This document shows positions 8,456-17,733 of a stretch of DNA of 64,000 bases, in pieces. The first letter of the stretch is position 1. Every line of letters starts with the position of its first letter. Below the pieces are notes generated by a model. The model was not told the origin of the DNA and made no database searches. It saw nothing but the letters and a program-made list of their open reading frames with translations. The translations under genes were made by a program, and so were the position numbers. Origin of the DNA: Brumimicrobium ulvae (lineage in GTDB: Bacteria; Bacteroidota; Bacteroidia; Flavobacteriales_D; Crocinitomicaceae); contig NZ_CANNGT010000001.1 of the NCBI RefSeq assembly GCF_947504225.1, positions 310,001-374,000 of the forward strand, read 5' to 3'.

Positions 8456-9814
8456 ATGAAATACTTACACTTCATTATAGGGGTCGTCCTCTTTTTTGCT
8501 GCTCGGCTTTTAGAAATAAATGCTTTTGATACTTCTGCATTGGGACTGGCTTTATGGATGGTGTATTGGTGGATTACTCAACCTATTCCTTTATATGTTA
8601 CTGCTTTGCTTCCTATTGCTGTTGGAGTCCCTTTTGAGTTAATTCAAACAGATATCCTTGCACAATCGTATGGGAATCAAATGATATTTTTATTTCTGGG
8701 TGGTTTTATTTTAGCCATAGGTATTGAAAAATGGAATTTGCACGAACAAATCGCCTTGACCATTATTAGAATGTTTGGACGAACGCCACAACGTATTTTG
8801 GGCGGATTTATGTTTTCGACTGCTGTTTTAAGCATGTGGATTAGCAATACAGCAACGGCATTAATGATGTTGCCCATCGCCATGTCTGTCATTCAAACTA
8901 TTCCTCGATTTCGAGAAAAAAGATTGTTTTCAGTGGGTTTACTGCTGAGTATCGCATTTGCTGCTAATATTGGAGGAACAGCAACCCTCATTGGAACGCC
9001 TCCTAATATTCAGATGGCAGGAATTTTAGCTCAAGAGTTTGATTTGACCATTAGCTTTTTTGAATGGTTCTTAATCGGGACTCCGTTTATGTTGGTAATG
9101 TTGGTCTTGACTTATTTTACGGTGAAGTATTTCTTCATTAAAAACGCTTCTTTTGAAATGGAAGAAATTGAACCAAGAAAACTAGATGCTAACCAAAAAA
9201 GAGTACTGTATTTGTTTTTAGTTGTTGTGACTTTGTGGATGAGCCGTACATTCCTAAATGATTATTTGCCTATTGTAATCAATGACACCATTATTGCTTT
9301 GTCAGGTTCTATTCTGCTTTTTATTTTGCCTTCAACCGAAAATAGACCTCTATTGATTTGGGAAGACCTAAACCGATTGCCTTGGGGTATATTGTTTTTG
9401 TTTGGAGGTGGAATGGCATTGGCCGCTATCCTTGCTGAAGCCAATATTGTTAATTTCCTCGTTGAAGTCATGAAACCACTGGCTACTTTTCCTGTCATTG
9501 TCTTGTTGTTGGTCTTGTTTACGGTTGCCCTTTTTGCTACTGAATTAATGTCGAATTTAGCCTTGGTAAGTTTAATTATCCCATTGATTGGAAAGTTTGC
9601 TGTTGAATTGGATTTGCCTCTTTTAGGAATCTCTGCCGGAATAGCGTTGAGTGCTAGTTGTGCCTTTATGTTGCCTGTTGCAACTCCCCCCAACGCCATC
9701 GTATACTCTTCAAATTTGATCCATATCCGAGAAATGGTTCGGTATGGTTTCGTGTTGAATCTTATCGCTATTGTGGTGGTGACCTTCGTGATTTACCTGC
9801 TTTTCTTCATTTGA
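8456..9814 (+). CDS. DASS (SLC13) family anion symporter
   Basis: An inner-membrane sodium-coupled transporter of the divalent anion:Na+ symporter family, which carries dicarboxylates, citrate or sulfate. The 452 residues hold about 11-12 hydrophobic segments. Both internal-repeat signature loops are present: GGTATLIGTPPN near residue 175 and ATPPNAIVYSSN near 410, each with the conserved SNT/TPPN-type cation site (WISNTATALM near 125). Nine nt separate it from the TetR-like gene, so the two form an operon. Substrate cannot be decided from sequence; citrate or C4-dicarboxylates are the commonest in this branch. Confidence 0.9.
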   Translation: MKYLHFIIGVVLFFAARLLEINAFDTSALGLALWMVYWWITQPIPLYVTALLPIAVGVPFELIQTDILAQSYGNQMIFLFLGGFILAIGIEKWNLHEQIALTIIRMFGRTPQRILGGFMFSTAVLSMWISNTATALMMLPIAMSVIQTIPRFREKRLFSVGLLLSIAFAANIGGTATLIGTPPNIQMAGILAQEFDLTISFFEWFLIGTPFMLVMLVLTYFTVKYFFIKNASFEMEEIEPRKLDANQKRVLYLFLVVVTLWMSRTFLNDYLPIVINDTIIALSGSILLFILPSTENRPLLIWEDLNRLPWGILFLFGGGMALAAILAEANIVNFLVEVMKPLATFPVIVLLLVLFTVALFATELMSNLALVSLIIPLIGKFAVELDLPLLGISAGIALSASCAFMLPVATPPNAIVYSSNLIHIREMVRYGFVLNLIAIVVVTFVIYLLFFI

Positions 9815-9916
9815 TCTGATAAAAAATCATAAAATCACCCACCTTATCTTAAAAAATGAAGTAATATCGTGTGATGTTTCATCTTGCTATTGCTCTGTAT
9901 TGGCGATTATTATTTT

Positions 9917-9924
9917 TATCTTTG
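9917..9924 (+). promoter_or_regulatory. -7 promoter element of the WG-repeat operon
   Basis: TATCTTTG matches TAnnTTTG exactly and lies 18 nt before the preferred ATG at 9943. It falls inside any longer reading from 9871, which supports the downstream start. Confidence 0.4.
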
Positions 9925-9942
9925 TTATTACAAATAAGTTAT

Positions 9943-12051
9943 ATGATTAACACAAAATATATTATTTATTCACTGATCGCTTCCGCTTTCTTTGTCTTGG
10001 GATCCTGTAAAGTCAATAAAGGTTTTGAAGCACTTGGTGAATACAATTATTTTGAAGCAAAAAAGCAGTTGGAAAAATCCTTGAAAAGAGATAAGTCCCC
10101 TTCTGCTTATGGATTAAGCCTTATCTATTTTAGAAATGATAATCCTTTCCATAATTTAGATTCTGCCTACCATTATGGATTGCTTTCTGTAGAATCCTTC
10201 AGCGAAGCAAAACCTAAAAAACAATTGAAATGGGAAGAGCAATTAAACTTTACTGCTGCTACCGCAATAAATCATAGAAAACAAATTAGCGATTTGGGGT
10301 ATGAAAAAGCAGTAAATACAAATACAGTGGAAGGCTATAAATATTTCATTGCTAACTATCCTTGGTCTCATTATATTGAAAGTGCTGAAAGAAAAAGAGA
10401 CTCCTTAGCTTTTGTTCTTGCAAAAATGAAGAATACAAGTCATGTCTATTTAGAGTATCTGAAAAACTATGAGGACAGCGATTGGGAGCAGGAAGTGAAG
10501 CCTCTGTTGTACCGCGCACAGTTTGATGAGACCATTGAGCCCAATAAGACAGAAAGTTACATGGAGTTTATTCGAAAATATCCTAGTAATCCATTGGTGA
10601 GGGACGCACATTTCCAAGTTTTCTCCATCGAAACCCAAGCCAATACAATTCAAGCCTACAACAGATTCATTAAACGTTTTCCAAATAATCCTTTCGTAGA
10701 TGATGCCTGGACTAGTTTATACCGCTTGTCAATTTCAGATTACAATAAAGAAAGCATTGAGCGTTTTGCAAAAGATTATACCGAATTTCCTTTCCCACAT
10801 TTGATTCAACAAGACTTGCAGTTGGTTGGACAAAATTTATTTCAGTTTATTCAAAGTGGTAAATATGGATTTATGGATGAAGAGGGAATCATTATGATTG
10901 CTCCTCATTTTGAATACGCTGGTCCGTTTAAAAATGGTTTGGCAGTGGTAACCAAACAAGGAAAATATGGTTACATTAATAAAAACGGTGAACTTTTAAT
11001 TGATTATCAATTTGATGACGCTTTAGACTTTGATCAAGCGCGTGCAGTTGTCGAAGTTGATGGTTTGTATGGAATAATCGATGTCTCAGGAAACTTCATC
11101 TTGCCTGCCGAATTTGAAGATATTGGGAGTTTTTCAGATGGACTTACCTATGTTGAAGGAGGGGAAGGTTATCAATTCTATACTTTAGATGGATCTTTGG
11201 CTTTTTCTACTGTTTTCGAAGAGGCGTTTGCTTTTACTGATGGACGTGCAAAAGTGAAAAAGGGAAATCAAATCGGGTATATTGCTACAGATGGTAGCTT
11301 TTTGTGTGCTGTTTCAAATGGGAATTTGAGGCATTTTAAAGATTCTATTTTTGTACATGAATTCCGTGACAGCATGAACTTAATGTATGGCAACGGGGAA
11401 TATTTATTCAAAGAAAGCTTCGATCAAATCGGAATATTGAATAACAATAGAGCGATCATTGAGAAAGATGGGGTATATGGTTACATTAACGGAAAAGGTG
11501 AAGAAATAATTCCGATGAAATATATCCCTTTTGCCAATTATATGCAGTTTGCACAATTTGAGCATAACCATGTAGTTTACAAGAAAGGTCAAAAATACGC
11601 CATGATGGACAGCCTGGGGAAAAGTGTTTTGCCAGCCCTCTTTGATGGAATTGGTACCTTTGGAGAACTGATTCCTGTGACTAAAGGAAAAGGTTGGGGG
11701 TATGCAAACAAAGACGTTCGCCTAAAAATTGATTATAAATATGATTATGCTTATCCTTTCATTAAGGGAACTGCTATTGTTGAGAAAGACGACCTTTTTG
11801 GGGTAATTAATGTAAACGATGAGGAAATTATCCCTATTGCTCATGCGTCTATCAAAAGAATAAGCAATGATTTTTTAATTGTAAAAAGTGGGGGCTTTTT
11901 TGGACTATACAACAACAATGGAGAGGTCATTGTTAATGCTGAGTACAACAGAATTAATGAGCATTCAAAAAACTTGTTTCAATTGGTAAAAGGACAAACA
12001 ATTGTTTATTATGATGTATCAAAAAGTAAATTCATCTCGTTAAAAGAATAG
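9943..12051 (+). CDS. WG-repeat lipoprotein with N-terminal TPR-like helices
   Basis: The 702-residue envelope protein starts MINTKYIIY and has a lipobox-like LGSC at residues 19-22. I prefer this start over an ATG at 9871 because the extra 24 residues would bury the lipoprotein signal. Residues ~30-280 form helical repeats of the pattern FI-x-x-YP-x-NP, seen at least three times and resembling TPR/BamD-type modules. From about 305 to the end run many WG repeats (KYGFMDEEG, KYGYINKNG, LYGIIDVSG and further copies). It leads an operon with a TonB-like and an O-antigen-ligase-like gene. WG repeats are of unknown function, probably protein-binding. Confidence 0.82.
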   Translation: MINTKYIIYSLIASAFFVLGSCKVNKGFEALGEYNYFEAKKQLEKSLKRDKSPSAYGLSLIYFRNDNPFHNLDSAYHYGLLSVESFSEAKPKKQLKWEEQLNFTAATAINHRKQISDLGYEKAVNTNTVEGYKYFIANYPWSHYIESAERKRDSLAFVLAKMKNTSHVYLEYLKNYEDSDWEQEVKPLLYRAQFDETIEPNKTESYMEFIRKYPSNPLVRDAHFQVFSIETQANTIQAYNRFIKRFPNNPFVDDAWTSLYRLSISDYNKESIERFAKDYTEFPFPHLIQQDLQLVGQNLFQFIQSGKYGFMDEEGIIMIAPHFEYAGPFKNGLAVVTKQGKYGYINKNGELLIDYQFDDALDFDQARAVVEVDGLYGIIDVSGNFILPAEFEDIGSFSDGLTYVEGGEGYQFYTLDGSLAFSTVFEEAFAFTDGRAKVKKGNQIGYIATDGSFLCAVSNGNLRHFKDSIFVHEFRDSMNLMYGNGEYLFKESFDQIGILNNNRAIIEKDGVYGYINGKGEEIIPMKYIPFANYMQFAQFEHNHVVYKKGQKYAMMDSLGKSVLPALFDGIGTFGELIPVTKGKGWGYANKDVRLKIDYKYDYAYPFIKGTAIVEKDDLFGVINVNDEEIIPIAHASIKRISNDFLIVKSGGFFGLYNNNGEVIVNAEYNRINEHSKNLFQLVKGQTIVYYDVSKSKFISLKE

Positions 12052-12052
12052 A

Positions 12053-12847
12053 ATGGATAAATTGCTTGATTTTATTGAACGCCATAAATACGGAATAGTA
12101 ATTACTTTGCTGGTCCATGTTGGCTTGTTTATCTATTTTCAAGTGGCGACGTATAAAGAAGTTATTTTATTTGAACCTTGGGACTTCCAAAGTGTAATGG
12201 ATGAAGCTCCAGATGATATAGAAATCACACCAGATCAAATTCAAACTCCACAAGAACAACAGCTTTTTAATCCACAAGAAGAGGTCAGCTCATTTGTAAA
12301 GAATGAGAACGACACCAGGGAGGAAAGTCAAAGCAAGGACATAAAATTCACTTCTTATTCGCAAAGTGGAAATCCAGAGCAGATTGAAAATCAATTTGAG
12401 CAACAACTTAAAGATGAAATCAGAAGGAAGCGTGAGGAAAGGGAAAGTAAAAACCCTTCTACGTCAACCGATGTTGATAAAAAACCGAAGAAAGATCCTG
12501 TTCAAAATACTTCTAGTGGAGGGGAAGCAAGTGAAAAAGCAGCAGGTGGCGCAACAATGGTTTCTTATTCTTTGGCCGGTCGCCATCCTTTAAATTATAA
12601 TGATTGGTATGTGCGTAATCCTGGATATACATGTGGGAATGTTAATGGTGTAGTGAAAGTGGCGATCTCTGTCGATGAAGGTGGACATGTAATCAGTGCG
12701 ACTGTAATTGAAGGAGAAAGTCAAAACGCAACGGCTTGCATGAAACAACGTTCTAGAGAATATGCCTTGATGTCTCGTTTTAACTACTCAAATAAAGCAC
12801 CAAAAAAACAAGAAGGTGTTATTACTTATCGTTTTGTATACAGGTAG
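12053..12847 (+). CDS. TonB-like envelope protein
   Basis: A 264-residue inner-membrane protein. One helix at residues 14-33 (IVITLLVHVGLFIYFQ) is followed by an acidic, Pro/Gln-rich and then Lys/Glu-rich periplasmic linker (45-165). The C-terminal domain (~185-264) begins NGVVKVAISVDEGG and resembles the TonB or AgmX/PglI-type C-terminus, including an internal Cys. This is the layout of an energy transducer that couples ExbBD to an outer-membrane partner. No exbB or exbD lies nearby. It starts 1 nt after the WG-repeat stop codon, so co-translation is likely. AgmX-like is the main alternative. Confidence 0.68.
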   Translation: MDKLLDFIERHKYGIVITLLVHVGLFIYFQVATYKEVILFEPWDFQSVMDEAPDDIEITPDQIQTPQEQQLFNPQEEVSSFVKNENDTREESQSKDIKFTSYSQSGNPEQIENQFEQQLKDEIRRKREERESKNPSTSTDVDKKPKKDPVQNTSSGGEASEKAAGGATMVSYSLAGRHPLNYNDWYVRNPGYTCGNVNGVVKVAISVDEGGHVISATVIEGESQNATACMKQRSREYALMSRFNYSNKAPKKQEGVITYRFVYR

Positions 12848-12862
12848 AATTTAACCTGTGCA

Positions 12863-14098
12863 ATGAATTTACTGATGGAGAAAATCAAACAAATAATGAA
12901 AGAAGGCCCACTAGGAATTTACCTTATGGCATTCCTTATTCCTCTCAATGCGAAATGGTTGGGTTTTGGCGTTTTAATCATTATTCTTGAACAAATCATT
13001 CGAAGAACTCCGATCCGTAAAGAAAACATCAAAAAGCAATTGAGTCTTAAGAATCCTGGATTATGGCTTTTCTTGTTTTATTTTATGCATATAGTTGGAC
13101 TAATTCACACCGAAAATATGGCTTTTGCCAATATGGATTTAGGTATGAAAGCGACCCTTGCAATATTTCCTGTTTTCTTTTTGCTGTATCAACCTTTGGT
13201 GCGTTGGTCTGTTTTTGTGAAGTGTTTCGTCTTTGGTGCTTTTGCTTCTATTCTTGTGAATGTAGCATTGTCGATGGAAGCTTTTCTCAGTTCTGGGGCA
13301 TTTTACTATATGCGTGGCTCCAACCTTTCTCAAATGATGCACCGAGGATATTGGGCAGTCTACCTTTTGATGGCGTATCTGTTTTTGCTCAAAATGGCTA
13401 TTGTTGCAGTAGATAGAATCAAGATTTTCCTTAATTTATTGGGAGCGCTTTTTATAGCTGTTTTTGTGGTTTTGTCAGAATCGAAAGTGGGCTATCTTTT
13501 ATTGGCTGTAATTTCGATTTGGGAAGTGGTTAAATTCATAAAAGCCCACAAAAATAAGTGGTTAATTCCTATTGCTGCAGCTGTGTTTGTCGGTGGAGGT
13601 ATTTTGGTTTATGCCTTAATGCCTAGCGCAGTGCAACGCATCTCAAAGACCTTTGAAGTGATGTCTAAGCCTTTGGAGAGTTATGATAAAACGGGTGCAG
13701 AAAGTACAACTGCTCGACTCTTCGTTTGGGATGCTTCGGTAGATTTAATCAAAGAGAATTTTTGGTTTGGTGTGGGCACAGGTGACATCAAAGATGAATT
13801 GCGTCAAAGAAACTTAGATAAAGGATATACAGGCGTTGCACAAATGAACCTCAATAGTCATAATCAATTCCTGAACTCCCATGTTGCCATTGGTGTATTT
13901 GGAAGTTTGTTCTTACTGATGACCATCGTTTCGAATCTGTTCAAATTTAATCCTGATCCTTTCCGTTCATGGCGACTTGGAATTGTGTTCATACTTTTTA
14001 TCGCGCTACTTCCTGAATCTATGTTGGAAGTTCAAGCAGGAATTATTCCCTATGCTTTTTTTCTGACTTTTTTAACGGCGTTTAAACCGAAAGTGTAG
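12863..14098 (+). CDS. O-antigen ligase / Wzy-like membrane protein
   Basis: A polytopic inner-membrane protein of 411 residues with about 10-11 hydrophobic segments. The large periplasmic loop around residues 275-335 carries the Wzy/WaaL-type landmarks: STTARLFVWDAS, then FGVGTGD and NSHNQFLNS. Such proteins join or polymerise lipid-linked glycans, for example O-antigen onto lipid A core or glycans onto proteins. It starts 15 nt after the TonB-like gene; an ATG at 12875 would also serve. Its last 17 bp overlap the convergent hydrolase gene. The family is clear but ligase versus polymerase is open. Confidence 0.82.
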   Translation: MNLLMEKIKQIMKEGPLGIYLMAFLIPLNAKWLGFGVLIIILEQIIRRTPIRKENIKKQLSLKNPGLWLFLFYFMHIVGLIHTENMAFANMDLGMKATLAIFPVFFLLYQPLVRWSVFVKCFVFGAFASILVNVALSMEAFLSSGAFYYMRGSNLSQMMHRGYWAVYLLMAYLFLLKMAIVAVDRIKIFLNLLGALFIAVFVVLSESKVGYLLLAVISIWEVVKFIKAHKNKWLIPIAAAVFVGGGILVYALMPSAVQRISKTFEVMSKPLESYDKTGAESTTARLFVWDASVDLIKENFWFGVGTGDIKDELRQRNLDKGYTGVAQMNLNSHNQFLNSHVAIGVFGSLFLLMTIVSNLFKFNPDPFRSWRLGIVFILFIALLPESMLEVQAGIIPYAFFLTFLTAFKPKV

Positions 14099-15062
14099 CA
14101 TTCGGATTGTCATGTTTCCCAATGTTGAATAAAGCATCTCCTTTATTCACCAATGGCATTTCATTAACATTGAATATCATTCCGTTGAAGGGCGACTTAA
14201 CCGAGCGCTCAAACTTGCCGTAGGGGTCAGAAATAGTAGCCAAAATAGTTCCTTTATCTACGTATTGACCGTTTTTTATCCTAAGGTTCAAGACCCCAGA
14301 ATTACTGGCCCTAATCCATTTTGATTTCTTAATTGTATAGCTCTTTTGATCTGGCATTTCGGTATCAAAATAACGAATGCCTAAATGTTGCATAACACGT
14401 AATGTCCCGTCAATAGCCTGTTCTACTGCAAAATTGTCTATGCGGTTGGCTTTTCCTCCTTCATAAAGGATGTATTGCTTACCCAGTTTGGTGACTGCAC
14501 TTCGTATGGACTTTGCGATAACAGACGAGTCAATTGTAAATGGCGCAGCAAATACCCTGCAAAGTGCTTTGGATGCCTCGTCGTTAAAGTCACATCGGGT
14601 TTGTGGATAATTGTTTCTTTGGGAAGATCCAGTATGAAAATCGATGACTACGTCTGTTAAAGGCGCAATATCCTTCATGAATATATAGGCGAATTGACTG
14701 GCCAATGATCCATTTTTGGTCCCTGGAAACATTCTGTTTAAGTCTCTTCCGTCTGGAAATTCACGCGATAAATTTAAAAAACCAAAAATGTTAAATACCG
14801 GAATACAAATGACTGTTCCATGATTGGGTTTGTGCCATCCTTTTTTTACTATTCTTCGCACTGCTTCAATTCCATTGATCTCATCTCCATGTAGTCCTGC
14901 CAATAACAAGAGGGTAGGACCAACTTTGGTAGCGTGACTCACAATCACTGGAATTTGAATTGGCGTATTGGTATGCAACTTGGCCACCTCTAATGTTAAT
15001 CGCGCTGTTTTGCCGGGTGCGATCGTTTCTCCTAGTAGTTCAAAAGGTTTTTGCTTTTTCAT
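14082..15062 (-). CDS. Succinylglutamate desuccinylase/aspartoacylase family zinc hydrolase
   Basis: A 326-residue zinc-dependent carboxypeptidase-like deacylase. Zinc ligands are HGDE in [14 protein letters not shown] near residue 58 and the His of [11 protein letters not shown] near 140. The C-terminal ~90 residues (from [12 protein letters not shown]) form a barrel-sandwich domain like that of AstE-related proteins. It overlaps the rimK-like gene by 4 nt (ATGA) as the last gene of a four-gene operon. That context suggests a glutamate-tag or peptide substrate rather than N-succinylglutamate in arginine catabolism, but this is inference. No astABCD genes are nearby. Confidence 0.85.
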   Translation of the reverse strand: MKKQKPFELLGETIAPGKTARLTLEVAKLHTNTPIQIPVIVSHATKVGPTLLLLAGLHGDEINGIEAVRRIVKKGWHKPNHGTVICIPVFNIFGFLNLSREFPDGRDLNRMFPGTKNGSLASQFAYIFMKDIAPLTDVVIDFHTGSSQRNNYPQTRCDFNDEASKALCRVFAAPFTIDSSVIAKSIRSAVTKLGKQYILYEGGKANRIDNFAVEQAIDGTLRVMQHLGIRYFDTEMPDQKSYTIKKSKWIRASNSGVLNLRIKNGQYVDKGTILATISDPYGKFERSVKSPFNGMIFNVNEMPLVNKGDALFNIGKHDNPNATLSV

Positions 15063-15937
15063 TGTTTAGCATTTCTTTCGATAAACTTGATGATTTCATC
15101 AGCAATATCTAACCTGGTTGCATGCTCAATTCCTTCTAGTCCTGGCGAAGAATTTACTTCTAATACCAAGGGCCCACGGCTCGATTGAAGCATGTCAACT
15201 CCAGCAACACCTAAATTTAAAGCTTTTGCAGAACGAATTGCTGCTTGCTCTTCTGCTTCAGAAAGTTCGATGATTTGTGAAGAACCTCCACGGTGAAGAT
15301 TGGATCTGAATTCACCTTGTTTTCCTTGACGTTTCATTGCGCCAACAACTTTTCCATCCACAACAAAAGCCCTGATGTCAGCCCCGCCAGATTCTTCAAT
15401 AAATTCTTGAACTATCACACGTGCTTTTAGTCCGTTGAAGGCCTCTAAAACTGAGGTTGCCGCTTTTTTGGTGTCTGCCAATACAACACCTAATCCTTGT
15501 GTACCTTCAAGTAACTTGATGACAATTGGAACACCACCTGCGGATTCAATAATGCTTTCTACGTTTTTCGAGTAATTGGTGAATACCGTTTTTGGCAATC
15601 CAATTCCTGATTTTGTAAGCAATTGAAGTGAACGTAATTTGTCTCGTGAGTCAGCCAACCCTCTAGATTTTACAGCAGAAAATACACCCATCATTTCAAA
15701 TTGACGAACCACTGCCGTTCCATAAAAGGTGACGGAAGCTCCAATTCGGGGAATAATCGCATCAAAACCTTCTAAATAATGATCAACGTAATAAAGCCGA
15801 GGTAACTCTTCCTCAATTAAAATATTACATTTTAAATGATCAATCACTTCCACCTGATGACCGTGTTTTAAACATGATTCAACAAGCCTACGGGTTGAAT
15901 ATAGATTTGCATTTCGGCTTAAAATTCCAATTTTCAT
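15059..15937 (-). CDS. rimK: RimK-type ATP-grasp glutamate ligase
   Basis: RimK adds glutamate residues to the C-terminus of ribosomal protein S6, and related enzymes make poly-glutamate. The 292-residue length matches E. coli RimK (300). Visible features are the N-terminal domain (MKIGILSRN), [19 protein letters not shown] near 70, the ATP-grasp segments [15 protein letters not shown] near 130-145 and [18 protein letters not shown] near 175-190, and the magnesium site [17 protein letters not shown] near 255-270. It overlaps the upstream gene by 1 nt (TAATG) and the downstream gene by 4 nt. The Rim assignment is strengthened by the neighbouring RimB-like gene. Confidence 0.92.
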   Translation of the reverse strand: MKIGILSRNANLYSTRRLVESCLKHGHQVEVIDHLKCNILIEEELPRLYYVDHYLEGFDAIIPRIGASVTFYGTAVVRQFEMMGVFSAVKSRGLADSRDKLRSLQLLTKSGIGLPKTVFTNYSKNVESIIESAGGVPIVIKLLEGTQGLGVVLADTKKAATSVLEAFNGLKARVIVQEFIEESGGADIRAFVVDGKVVGAMKRQGKQGEFRSNLHRGGSSQIIELSEAEEQAAIRSAKALNLGVAGVDMLQSSRGPLVLEVNSSPGLEGIEHATRLDIADEIIKFIERNAKQ

Positions 15938-16383
15938 TAAGTTTTTCTTGTTTTAAATTTGAATGATTCGTTTGATAAAGTTGTATCGATTAAAAAGCGA
16001 TGGGATAATAATTTACGCCCCAAAAGTACAGGATATCTCATTAAGTCCCGCTTAGAAAGTGTAAATTCTGTAGCATGTTTTTCTCCAAAAAGAATAATAT
16101 CCCCTTCGATCACATATCGCTTCTGCATTTCACCACTTGAACTGCGGACTTTCTTTTGTTTATATTTTTTGAAATACATGGATTCTCCAGTGTAAGAACT
16201 GTCTTCTTCGTCTAGAAAAATCACGTGTAAACCCTCTGGACTTTCTTCAACCACTGAACAGTGAATGGTCGAGGTGTAAGCTCCTGAATCAATTTTTACG
16301 TCTACTTCTTCTAAGTTGAACGCTGGAAGGTCGGCAATGTCATCCTTTCCTATGATGGGTTTTTCGTTTTGTGTTAAAGCCAT
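15937..16383 (-). CDS. RimB-like retropepsin-type protease (PF05618 family)
   Basis: This 148-residue protein belongs to the family long labelled ATP-dependent zinc protease, whose members look like single-domain retropepsins. The DSG motif is in [13 protein letters not shown] near residue 30, with the second hydrophobic-Gly element [11 protein letters not shown] near 120. In Pseudomonas such a protein (RimB) is encoded with RimK and removes or controls the glutamate tag on S6. The gene overlaps corA by 10 nt upstream and rimK by 1 nt downstream. The family is clear; protease activity here is inferred. Confidence 0.85.
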   Translation of the reverse strand: MALTQNEKPIIGKDDIADLPAFNLEEVDVKIDSGAYTSTIHCSVVEESPEGLHVIFLDEEDSSYTGESMYFKKYKQKKVRSSSGEMQKRYVIEGDIILFGEKHATEFTLSKRDLMRYPVLLGRKLLSHRFLIDTTLSNESFKFKTRKT

Positions 16384-17447
16384 TTTTTACGTTTGAAATA
16401 AATAATCATTAGCAAAGTTAATACAGCCATTCCAATCATAGTGAAGAGATAGCCATATTTATATTCTAATTCGGGCATATTTATGAAATTCATTCCGTAA
16501 ATCCCCGCAATAAAAGTCAAAGGAATGAAAATAGTTGAAACAATGGTTAAAACCTTCATAACATTGTTCATTTTATTGGATAAACTACTCATGTAAAGGT
16601 CCAATAACCCATTTACGGATTCCTTTAAAACGGTAATCGATTCGATCACCTGTAAGGTGTGGTCGTATAAATCGCGAATAAATAACTTCGTCTCTTTGTG
16701 AATGTATGGAGCTTCTGACTTTTCAAACTGGTTGACCGCCTCACGCAATGGGAAAACTGAACGGCGCATATAGGCAGCTTCTTGCCGGAGGTCGTTGAGG
16801 CGTGGTAACAACTTCTCCGATGGATGGGCCAATACCTCGATTTCAAATTCTTCGATGACATTGGCAAAATGCTCTACCGCGATAAAGTAATGATCCACAA
16901 TTGAATCCAATAAGGCATAGGCTAAATAATCGGATTGACGACCGCGAATGTTGCCCTTGCCTTCAAATAACCGGGTGCGAACATTGTTGAAGACATCGCC
17001 TTCTTTTTCTTGAAAAGTAATTAAATAATTGTCGCTGAATAAAATGGTGATTTGCTCATCGTTGATGCTGTTGTCCTCGATTTGAAACATTTTTGCAACA
17101 ACATGTTCGTAATGGTCATAGTCGTCAAACTTTGGTCGCTGACCAATGCTCAAAATGTCTTCTCCCGATAGTTTGTGCATCTTAAAATGGTCCACAATCT
17201 GCTTGACAATCTCAACTTCGTGAAGTCCCTCGATGTTTAACCATTTCATTTCTTGAGTAGCACTCATCTTTGACAAAGCTTCTTCTATGGTGTCAAATTT
17301 ATATTCTGAAATAGACTCTTTATTATAGGTGATGAGTTCAATGTTGGGCGTTTCCATTTTGCGCTCCCCTGTAAAGAGTAACATTCCTGGAGCCATTCCC
17401 GTTTTCTTAATTGAACTCGCTTTTTTTAATTTCTTTTTGTACTTCAT
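16374..17447 (-). CDS. corA: CorA-family magnesium/divalent cation channel
   Basis: A 357-residue inner-membrane channel subunit, pentameric in the family. The N-terminal cytoplasmic funnel is followed by the long pore helix and two C-terminal transmembrane segments. The first ends in the selectivity motif GMN, within FIAGIYGMNF near residue 322, and the short basic tail KRKKWL is typical. It leads a four-gene overlapping operon with RimB-, RimK- and aspartoacylase-like genes. The Lys-rich first ~20 residues are longer than usual, so an internal start (for example the Met of MAPGMLLF) is possible. CorA genes may carry Mg2+, Co2+, Ni2+ or Zn2+. Confidence 0.93.
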   Translation of the reverse strand: MKYKKKLKKASSIKKTGMAPGMLLFTGERKMETPNIELITYNKESISEYKFDTIEEALSKMSATQEMKWLNIEGLHEVEIVKQIVDHFKMHKLSGEDILSIGQRPKFDDYDHYEHVVAKMFQIEDNSINDEQITILFSDNYLITFQEKEGDVFNNVRTRLFEGKGNIRGRQSDYLAYALLDSIVDHYFIAVEHFANVIEEFEIEVLAHPSEKLLPRLNDLRQEAAYMRRSVFPLREAVNQFEKSEAPYIHKETKLFIRDLYDHTLQVIESITVLKESVNGLLDLYMSSLSNKMNNVMKVLTIVSTIFIPLTFIAGIYGMNFINMPELEYKYGYLFTMIGMAVLTLLMIIYFKRKKWL

Positions 17448-17733
17448 AGAATTAATGCTCTAGCTAAGGTTGGTCTTGCTCCATCTAATGTATTAATTAT
17501 TTTTTTCACGAGGATAGGTTTAACCTAACTTTTCCCTTTTGCACAGGTTTTTCTTCGTTTTTGAACCTTCAATCTTTTTATGAAGAACATTTTGCTTGAA
17601 TTTGAAATTGTTTTTGAAACCCTACTTTGAATAGAATTCTGTCAAAAAAAAGTCTATTTTATTTTACAATAAAATCAACCATTTAAGCTTATTTTACGTC
17701 CTTATAACACGAATACAGAAAACAACTGCTCTT

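Noticed and set aside
13063-13416. 117-residue frame inside the O-antigen-ligase-like gene
   Set aside because: A plus-strand frame shift of the membrane-protein coding sequence. The annotated frame has the family motifs.
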